Source of the DNA: Mycobacterium sp.
GTDB lineage: Bacteria; Actinomycetota; Actinomycetes; Mycobacteriales; Mycobacteriaceae
Length of the DNA: 46,667 nucleotides
Assembly: GCA_003165155.1 (NCBI GenBank)
Contig: PLSK01000116.1
Location: 1-46,667 of the forward strand
Reading direction: 5' to 3'
Shown: positions 42,085-46,667 of the stretch, in pieces
Layout: each line of letters begins with the position of its first letter
Position numbering within the stretch: the first letter of the stretch is position 1
Program-made: the position numbers and the translations under genes
The notes under the pieces: model-generated
Databases searched by the model: none
The model's input: the letters and a program-made list of their open reading frames with translations, nothing else
Told to the model about the DNA's origin: nothing

Positions 42085-42506
42085 CCGAGTCGAGTTGGCT
42101 AATCGACAAGTCGGCCCTCGCCCGTCTTGCACAAAGCAGCGATCCGGACCTGTGGAGCAACCGCATCGAGCGCGGACTAGTGCACATCAGCAACGTGACA
42201 CGCCTGGAAATCGGCTATTCGGCCCCGTCTGGTGAAGTCGCTCGACGCGAGTTTCGCGAATCCCCCTTGGCGGCGATGCCAGTCGAGTACCTAACGCCAA
42301 AAATTGAGGACCGCGCGCTGGAAGTCCAGCTGCTCCTCGCTGACCGTGGCCAGCACCGCGGCCCCTCGATCCCCGACCTCATCATCGCGGCCACCGCCGA
42401 ACTTTCCGGTTTGACCATCCTGCACGTCGATAAAGACTTCGACACCGTCACCGCGATAACCGGACAACCCACCGTCCGACTGTCCTACACCAGCGGAGGC
42501 GACTGA
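42075..42506 (+). CDS. vapC: VapC PIN-domain RNase toxin
   Basis: 143 residues from ATG 42075. PIN residues: D in [13 protein letters not shown] in [14 protein letters not shown] in [17 protein letters not shown] in [19 protein letters not shown] replaces the commoner D-T-S-A, as in several mycobacterial VapC proteins. It appears complete and on the plus strand, converging with the flavoprotein operon. Confidence 0.9.
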   Translation: MAVTESSWLIDKSALARLAQSSDPDLWSNRIERGLVHISNVTRLEIGYSAPSGEVARREFRESPLAAMPVEYLTPKIEDRALEVQLLLADRGQHRGPSIPDLIIAATAELSGLTILHVDKDFDTVTAITGQPTVRLSYTSGGD

Positions 42507-42583
42507 TGTCATACGGGCCAGCAAACAAGGCGGTGGATGCCAATCCCCGATATCAAGGTCAGGTGAGAGCGGACGGTTCGGCA

Positions 42584-43954
42584 TCACACACCGTTCAGGG
42601 CGGCCAGCACTCGCGACGGGGCGAGTCGCTGGTCAGGGTCGAGGGCAGTGCTGATACGGGTGAGACGCTGCAGTCCTGAGTGGTCCAGCCCGCTGGCGTC
42701 GGTGACACGGCCGTCGGCGAACGACGCCGTGGAGCGTCCGATGTCGGCCGGCATCGCGGAGGCACGCACTTTGGACAACCCGTCCTCGGTACGCGAGCGG
42801 GAGGCGACGTCGGTGGCGGTACCCACTGCGTGCAGCAGGAAGGGTCCGGGCACCGCGGTTGTCGCACCGTCGCGGGTGTGTGCTTCATTGTCGAGGTTGC
42901 GCAACTCGATCATCGCCAGCGGCGAGTCGACTGCAGTTGCGGTTTCCAACGCGTCAGCTGCCACGGCCAGCGCGTCGGGTCCCAGCCATCGGCCGATGCC
43001 CAGCGCGGGAACCGGGTTGGGCGGGTCGAGGTGAATTTGGGCAAGCCGGGCTGCGTCGGCGGGCGCCCAGCTGCTGTCGATCACGGGCGCGGGCGCCATT
43101 CGCAAAGCGCGCAACAGCGGGCTGGCCGCGTCGGGGCCCTGCGGTGAGGCGAAAGCCAGATGCACGATCGGGACACCTTGCAGCGCCGGGGGAAACATGG
43201 GGGCACCCGGCGGCGTGCGCAGCACGCTGATACTCGTCGACAGCGCATCACCGATCTGCCCCATGGCGCTCACCCATGCGTCGACGACCGGTCCAAGCGC
43301 ATCGATGCTCCACAGGCGATAGCCAGCCCACAGCTCCTGGGGCGCCACTAGTTCAACGGTCAAAGCGGTCGCCACGCCGACCCCGCCCCCGCCCCGAAAC
43401 GCCCACAGCGCCTCGCGATCGACGGTGTCAGCTGCGTCCTCTTCCGCCCGCCGTATCTGCCCGTTGCCATCGACGTAGTCAACAGCCAGCAGCGCCGAAC
43501 TGGCCATCCCGTAGGGGCGGGTCAAGAACCCGACACCACCTCCGAACGTGTAGCCGGCGACGGCCACCGTTGGCGAGGTGCCAGCCAGTCCAAGCAGCCC
43601 GTCTCGTTCGGCCACCGCGTTGACCGCCGACCATGTCGCGCCCGCACCGACGTGGGCGATGCGTGCCCGGGCGTCGATGTGGACCGCGTTCAATCCGGAA
43701 GTGTCCACCAGTACCCGATCGGATTCGATCGGCGCACCCGCGCCGTGCCCGCTGGCCTGTACGGCGACCCCTAGGTTGCGCTGCGCGGCCCACTGCACGG
43801 CTTGCGCGACCTCCTCGGCGCGGCGCGGGTGAGCCACCATGGCCGGACGCTGCACGACCGTGGCGTTGTGCGGGTGGGTCGCGGCCCGGTATTCGACGCT
43901 GTCCGGCGGCGACAACAGATCGGCTCTCATCTCGGTCATCTCGTCCTGTCCCAT
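42584..43954 (-). CDS. FAD-linked (PCMH/BBE-type) oxidoreductase
   Basis: 456 residues from ATG 43954 (ATG 43939 possible). The FAD domain: RPAMVAHPRRAEEVAQAVQW, LGVAVQASGHGAGAPIESDR (His that can bind FAD covalently), VGAGATWSAVNAVAERDGLL, GYTFGGGVGFLTRPYGMASS. No second Cys for bicovalent FAD is obvious in the R-P-Y-G-M segment. The C-terminal BBE-like end is STALDPDQRLAPSRVLAALN. It oxidises alcohols, sugars or phenolics in related enzymes. It is the last gene of a four-gene minus-strand operon. Confidence 0.88.
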   Translation of the reverse strand: MGQDEMTEMRADLLSPPDSVEYRAATHPHNATVVQRPAMVAHPRRAEEVAQAVQWAAQRNLGVAVQASGHGAGAPIESDRVLVDTSGLNAVHIDARARIAHVGAGATWSAVNAVAERDGLLGLAGTSPTVAVAGYTFGGGVGFLTRPYGMASSALLAVDYVDGNGQIRRAEEDAADTVDREALWAFRGGGGVGVATALTVELVAPQELWAGYRLWSIDALGPVVDAWVSAMGQIGDALSTSISVLRTPPGAPMFPPALQGVPIVHLAFASPQGPDAASPLLRALRMAPAPVIDSSWAPADAARLAQIHLDPPNPVPALGIGRWLGPDALAVAADALETATAVDSPLAMIELRNLDNEAHTRDGATTAVPGPFLLHAVGTATDVASRSRTEDGLSKVRASAMPADIGRSTASFADGRVTDASGLDHSGLQRLTRISTALDPDQRLAPSRVLAALNGV

Positions 43955-44002
43955 GTGGTGAGGTGTGTGATGTCGGTGAATGTCGCGGTCACGGTTTACT
44001 GC

Positions 44003-44395
44003 TCAGGAAATCAGCAGAAGCGCGGACGTGATGAGCATGACGGCGGCGGTGACGCCATGGACTCCCCAGGCGATGGACTTGGAGCCACCGTTGCGTAGCA
44101 CGATGGTCGCGTCGGCGAGCGGAATGATCGTGGCGGCCAACATCACCCAGCCGACCAGGTGGGTCGCGCCGGCGATCATCAGGATGATGACGAATAGCCC
44201 CGTGGCGATGTCGCGGACGCCCTTGACGCTCAGGTAAGCGCCTGCACCGGGTTGGTCCAGATCTGGGAGCACACCGTAGCCGGCGGCGGCGACACGGGGG
44301 GCGACGAGGAAGCGTGCGCCGATGAAGATGATGCCTGCGGCGAGCAGCCCGGCGAGCACGTAGCCGATGGTGGTGGTGATGGTCATGTCGAACAC
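44003..44395 (-). CDS. DUF4267 small membrane protein
   Basis: 130 residues from ATG 44395, or 127 from ATG 44386. Four hydrophobic helices: IGYVLAGLLAAGIIFIGARF, DIATGLFVIILMIAGATHLV, GWVMLAATIIPLADATIVLR and WGVHGVTAAVMLITSALLLI. Between the first two lies the family-typical GYGVLPDLDQPGAGAYLSVK, GVRD. Function unknown. It lies between the NIPSNAP-like and FAD genes, with 13 and 48 bp gaps. Confidence 0.82.
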   Translation of the reverse strand: MFDMTITTTIGYVLAGLLAAGIIFIGARFLVAPRVAAAGYGVLPDLDQPGAGAYLSVKGVRDIATGLFVIILMIAGATHLVGWVMLAATIIPLADATIVLRNGGSKSIAWGVHGVTAAVMLITSALLLIS

Positions 44396-44408
44396 TCCTA
44401 GGGTTTTG

Positions 44409-44726
44409 TCAGCGGATCGGTGAGAACGAGGTCGGGTCGAGCAGTGCCGTCTGAACGTCGACGATGTCGTCGACGTCGAAGCCGGCCATGTCGGCGGAGA
44501 ATTCCGGGCTGGTCATGATCTGGCGGGTGAGGTGTTCGGGGTCGGCGCCCGGTGGGTAGCCGATCAGCGCGAAGAGGCGATTCGCGCCGCCGCTTTGCTC
44601 GGTCCACACACCGTGGGTGGCGATCCCGAATGTTGTGAAGGTCGCCAGGTGGCGGGCCCAGTGCACCGTCGCGTACTGCTGCAGAGCTTCCGGCGAGCGC
44701 AGGGTGTAGATCCTGAGCTGAAACAT
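44409..44726 (-). CDS. NIPSNAP-like/EthD-fold small protein
   Basis: 105 residues from ATG 44726. The ferredoxin-like pattern is MFQLRIYTLRSPEALQQYAT, VHWARHLATFTTFGIATHGV, WTEQSGGANRLFALIGYPPG and MAGFDVDDIVDVQTALLDPT. Q-L-R-x-Y-x-L, W-A-R-H and R-L-F-A-L-I-x-Y are NIPSNAP-type features. Such domains act as monooxygenase-like or dimerising accessory proteins in polyketide and small-molecule pathways. It is the second gene of the operon. Confidence 0.8.
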   Translation of the reverse strand: MFQLRIYTLRSPEALQQYATVHWARHLATFTTFGIATHGVWTEQSGGANRLFALIGYPPGADPEHLTRQIMTSPEFSADMAGFDVDDIVDVQTALLDPTSFSPIR

Positions 44727-44783
44727 CGAAGTCGAGCTCCTTTACTTGAATTCGGCTGGGGTACATCGGTGGGCGGGGGCGGG

Positions 44784-45260
44784 TCAGATCATCAGCACCA
44801 CGCAGAGGGCGGCAACTGCCAGACCCTGCAACACCGCGCGGGCGTAGATGATCGAGTCCCACTTCGCCTGGAGCGCACGCCCGTTCGAGAGCGACTGGCC
44901 TGCGTCGGCAGCTGCTGTCATTTGCCTGTTGATGGGTGCGCTCACCTGGGTGTAAAGCACGAGCCAGATCACCAGCAGGACCAGCGCGGCACCGGCTGCG
45001 AGCGCCTGCGCCCAGTGCGCGGCCACCGCGGCCAGTACCGCGCTCACCGCAGTGGCCACGACCCCGAGCACCCCGGGCACCGGCATGCGCCGGTCTCCGT
45101 AGCGGTGCACGCGTCCCATGACCGCGACCAGGGCGGCGTCGTCGACCGACGCCAAAGCTGGTCGCATCGCGATCGCGCAGAACACGTCGGTGCCGTAGAC
45201 CACCGCAGTGCCCAGCACCGCGATCAATGCGGCGACACGGGTGAGCAGGTCCAAGTCCAT
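44784..45260 (-). CDS. DUF1772 (anthrone-oxygenase-like) membrane protein
   Basis: 158 residues from ATG 45260 (AGGAGCT upstream). Four helices are visible: LLTRVAALIAVLGTAVVYGT, VPGVLGVVATAVSAVLAAVA, LAAGAALVLLVIWLVLYTQV and VLQGLAVAALCVVLMI. The family signature N-terminus is FCAIAMRPALASVDDAALVA, and the loop has APINRQMTAA. DUF1772 proteins are related to anthrone oxygenases and often sit next to NIPSNAP or flavin genes. First gene of the operon, facing its TetR. Confidence 0.82.
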   Translation of the reverse strand: MDLDLLTRVAALIAVLGTAVVYGTDVFCAIAMRPALASVDDAALVAVMGRVHRYGDRRMPVPGVLGVVATAVSAVLAAVAAHWAQALAAGAALVLLVIWLVLYTQVSAPINRQMTAAADAGQSLSNGRALQAKWDSIIYARAVLQGLAVAALCVVLMI

Positions 45261-45329
45261 GTCGTAGCTCCTTTCGGTCGTAACTGCTAGCAACGCTAAC
45301 CCCTGGTGTATTCCCGTGTCAATAGCGGC

Positions 45330-45344
45330 GCTAGTGTTTCTAGC
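45330..45344. promoter_or_regulatory. Palindromic operator between the TetR gene and the DUF1772 operon
   Basis: GCTAG (45330-45334) and CTAGC (45340-45344) flank TGTTT. A related imperfect site (TAGCAACGCTA) lies at about 45288-45298. Two sites in the 101-bp divergent gap support control of both sides by the TetR protein. Confidence 0.6.
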
Positions 45345-45361
45345 TGTGATACCGTCGGAGG

Positions 45362-45967
45362 GTGGCCATCGAGAATCGCCGTGAGCGTGAGCGGTCTGCC
45401 CGACGGCGGCTGATCATCACCACGGCCCGCACGCTGGCCGAGGCCGAAGGTTGGGAGGCCGTCACCACGCGTCGGCTGTCCACCGAGATCGAATACAGCC
45501 AGCCCGTGTTGTACAAACACTTCGCCGGTATGGAACAAATCGCCGACGCTGTCGCGATCGACGGGTTCGCCGAGCTTGCCGAGGTGATCCGGTCCGCCCG
45601 CTCGGACGCCGGCGCCGCGGCCAGCGACGCCCTGTCCCGGATTGCGCACGCCTACCTGAACTATGCCCGCGACAACCCGGCTGTATACGACGCGATGTTC
45701 ACCCGTGCGACCACCTTGCGCTTCGCCGCCCAGGACACACCACCGCAGCTGAGGGCGGCCTTCGCCGAGCTGCACCAAGCGGTCGAAGGGGTCACTGACG
45801 ATCAGGACGCAGAAGCGCTCACCGAAGTGTTCTGGGCCGCACTGCACGGACTGGTCACCCTTACCCGCACCGGCCGACTACGCCCTGGCTTCGACTCGGA
45901 ACGTCTCCAACTGCTCGTCAACCAGTTCACCAACAGATCCGAAGGTGTTGCGCAGGTGAAGCATTGA
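45362..45967 (+). CDS. TetR-family repressor of the flavoprotein operon
   Basis: 201 residues from GTG 45362. HTH: RRRLIITTARTLAEAEGWEA, VTTRRLSTEIEYSQPVLYKH, FAGMEQIADAVAIDG. C-terminal WHG-type domain: YLNYARDNPAVYDAMFTRAT, EVFWAALHGLVTLTRTGRLR, RLQLLVNQFT. It is complete and divergent from the DUF1772-NIPSNAP-DUF4267-FAD operon. Confidence 0.92.
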   Translation: MAIENRRERERSARRRLIITTARTLAEAEGWEAVTTRRLSTEIEYSQPVLYKHFAGMEQIADAVAIDGFAELAEVIRSARSDAGAAASDALSRIAHAYLNYARDNPAVYDAMFTRATTLRFAAQDTPPQLRAAFAELHQAVEGVTDDQDAEALTEVFWAALHGLVTLTRTGRLRPGFDSERLQLLVNQFTNRSEGVAQVKH

Positions 45968-46294
45968 CGGATTTGAGTCGAAGAGGTTGGTCGCGTCGCA
46001 GGAAGCTACCGCGCCAAACTCACACGACAGCAAAAGATCATGTCCAGCACCTCGCCGACAGGCCCAGCCCGCCCAGCCAAAGCCATGACGGCAACCAGCG
46101 CCACTCCCCTATATATCGTCGATCTGCGACTCGGCATCGTTGACTTGTCATTGTGAGGAATACGGCGGGATCGAATATGGCGGGCTACCAGTAGTAAGTT
46201 GGTTATGCGCATGTGGTGCGAATACGAGTGCTTCTACTTCCGCGACGCCAAAAGTGCAGATATTTTCCGGGCCGAAGCAGTTGTTCGTGACGAT
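45968..46294. other. 327-bp gap with family 2 repeat h
   Basis: No gene is supported. CTATATATCG at about 46109 may be a promoter remnant. The repeat at 46158-46200 is the only clear feature. The 95 bp between it and the SDR remnant show no signal beyond out-of-frame SDR decay. Confidence 0.4.
46158..46200. repeat. Family 2 repeat, copy h
   Basis: GAATACGGCGGGATCGAATA, TGGCGGGCTACCAGTAGTAA. The two tandem units are 15 bp apart and nearly perfect. The distal CGCCGTTT/CCAACGG part is not evident. Confidence 0.75.
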
Positions 46295-46588
46295 TCACGC
46301 GTTGGTCGGTGAGGTTCGCGCCGGTGATGTAACCAGCCTCTTCGCCGACGCAGGAGCCGTCGAAATGATGCGGCCGCCCTCCGGGAGGTGTTTCAGCGCT
46401 GCTTGAGTGGCGATGAAGAGGCCGCGCACGTTTAGGTCGATGACCTGGTCGATCTCCTTGAGCGTCGTCTCCTCGAACGGCTTCGGAATGGCGGTACCAG
46501 CGTTGTTCACGAGGATGTCGAGCTTTCCGTAGGTCGAGATCACTGTGTCCACCGCCGACTGGACGGCCGCGGCGTCCGTGGCATCGGC
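46295..46588 (-). pseudogene. Short-chain dehydrogenase remnant with internal deletion and lost ends
   Basis: The minus-strand frame carries ADATDAAAVQSAVDTVISTY, GKLDILVNNAGTAIPKPFEE, IDQVIDLNVRGLFIATQAAL, KHLPEGGRIIST. It then shifts: in another frame GEEAGYITGANLT (the SDR C-terminal strand) follows directly. About 60 residues with the YxxxK active site are missing, and the final V-D-G-G is also gone. Upstream, the dinucleotide-binding TGxxxGxG segment is replaced by unrelated sequence. Same damage type as the 10.3-kb SDR. Confidence 0.82.
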
Positions 46589-46598
46589 GTGCTCAGGA

Positions 46599-46667
46599 TC
46601 AGCCGGCTGGCGGCAGCACCGGTGGACGGCATACGTTGGCGGCCGGGTCCCACCACCAGCCGTTGTC
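46599..46667 (-). CDS. C-terminal end of a small secreted-type mycobacterial protein (partial)
   Basis: From the window edge the minus frame reads DNGWWWDPAANVCRPPVLPP, AG and stops at 46599. A W/C/P-rich end with W-D-P-x-x-N-x-C-x-P-P is common in small exported mycobacterial proteins of unknown function. Only 22 codons are visible, so the call is tentative. Confidence 0.4.
   Translation of the reverse strand, partial: DNGWWWDPAANVCRPPVLPPAG

Noticed and set aside
23510-46200. CRISPR-like or canonical attC interpretation of the family 2 repeats
   Set aside because: Spacing is hundreds to thousands of bases with genes between, there are no cas genes, and the canonical RYYYAAC/GTTRRRY box pair is not clear. 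Only the cassette-like layout is retained as a hypothesis.

Overview
The window is high-GC actinobacterial DNA and most probably comes from a non-tuberculous Mycobacterium or Mycolicibacterium. Supporting signs are deazaflavin/F420-type enzymes (Ddn-like, LLM), DUF5994, a RelBE pair like M. tuberculosis relBE1, an antitoxin/zeta pair like Rv0367c/Rv0366c, a membrane protein like the Sdh1 anchor Rv0249c, and many GTG/TTG starts. I found no rRNA, tRNA, CRISPR array or complete insertion sequence. This is a decayed accessory region: stress and metal genes, small catabolic and redox operons, and an unusual density of toxin-antitoxin (TA) modules.

Layout. 1-10.5 kb is a stress/dormancy-like block: kdpD without its kinase end, SnoaL-like protein, Ddn-like protein, ogt with an internal deletion, a 2OG-Fe(II) oxygenase, nitroreductase, DUF2254, kdpA with an internal deletion (no kdpB/C), AhpD-like protein, DUF5994, YihY/BrkB and a broken SDR. 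10.5-12.6 kb holds a MazEF/CcdB-like pair and a vapBC. 12.6-16.4 kb is a metal block: a TPC-type P1B ATPase with a hemerythrin tail, a VIT/CCC1 transporter and an aquaporin cut off at its NPA motif. 16.4-17.7 kb is a relBE cassette between two copies of a palindromic repeat. 17.7-21.1 kb carries DedA, a GH27 remnant, and an acyltransferase plus methyltransferase divergent from a TetR gene. 21.5-23.3 kb is an IclR/TauD-dioxygenase pair. 23.5-35.6 kb mixes vapBC, amidohydrolase, TetR/aldo-keto reductase, nitroreductase, LLM oxidoreductase, an Lrp-GAF regulator, antitoxin-zeta, cupin, a molybdopterin oxidoreductase, mazEF and a broken Fic module. 36-42.5 kb contains SRPBCC, LysR, an Sdh-anchor-like protein, a PNPOx-like protein and three more TA modules. 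42.6-46 kb is a four-gene redox/membrane operon divergent from its own TetR. The right edge is a broken SDR.

The most interesting signal is two families of short dispersed repeats that frame TA genes. Family 1 is about 55 bp with GCAACTCG...CGAGTTGC arms: three full copies and one partial. Family 2 is about 70 bp, with a 15-bp tandem GAATACGGCGG motif and a GGTTACCRGTAAA core: eight copies, all in the same orientation. Five of the eight family 2 copies lie 2-65 bp past the stop of a minus-strand toxin or toxin remnant. Together they give an integron-like picture of gene-plus-repeat units with no visible integrase. A third 114-bp element occurs twice with one mismatch. Nine apparently intact TA modules and two broken ones lie in 46.7 kb.

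The other theme is decay by deletion. ogt, kdpA and two SDR genes keep both ends, or the start and an inner segment, but lose the middle. kdpD, aquaporin, Fic, GH27, glyoxalase, 2-hydroxyacid dehydrogenase, a recombinase and a mazF keep only one end.
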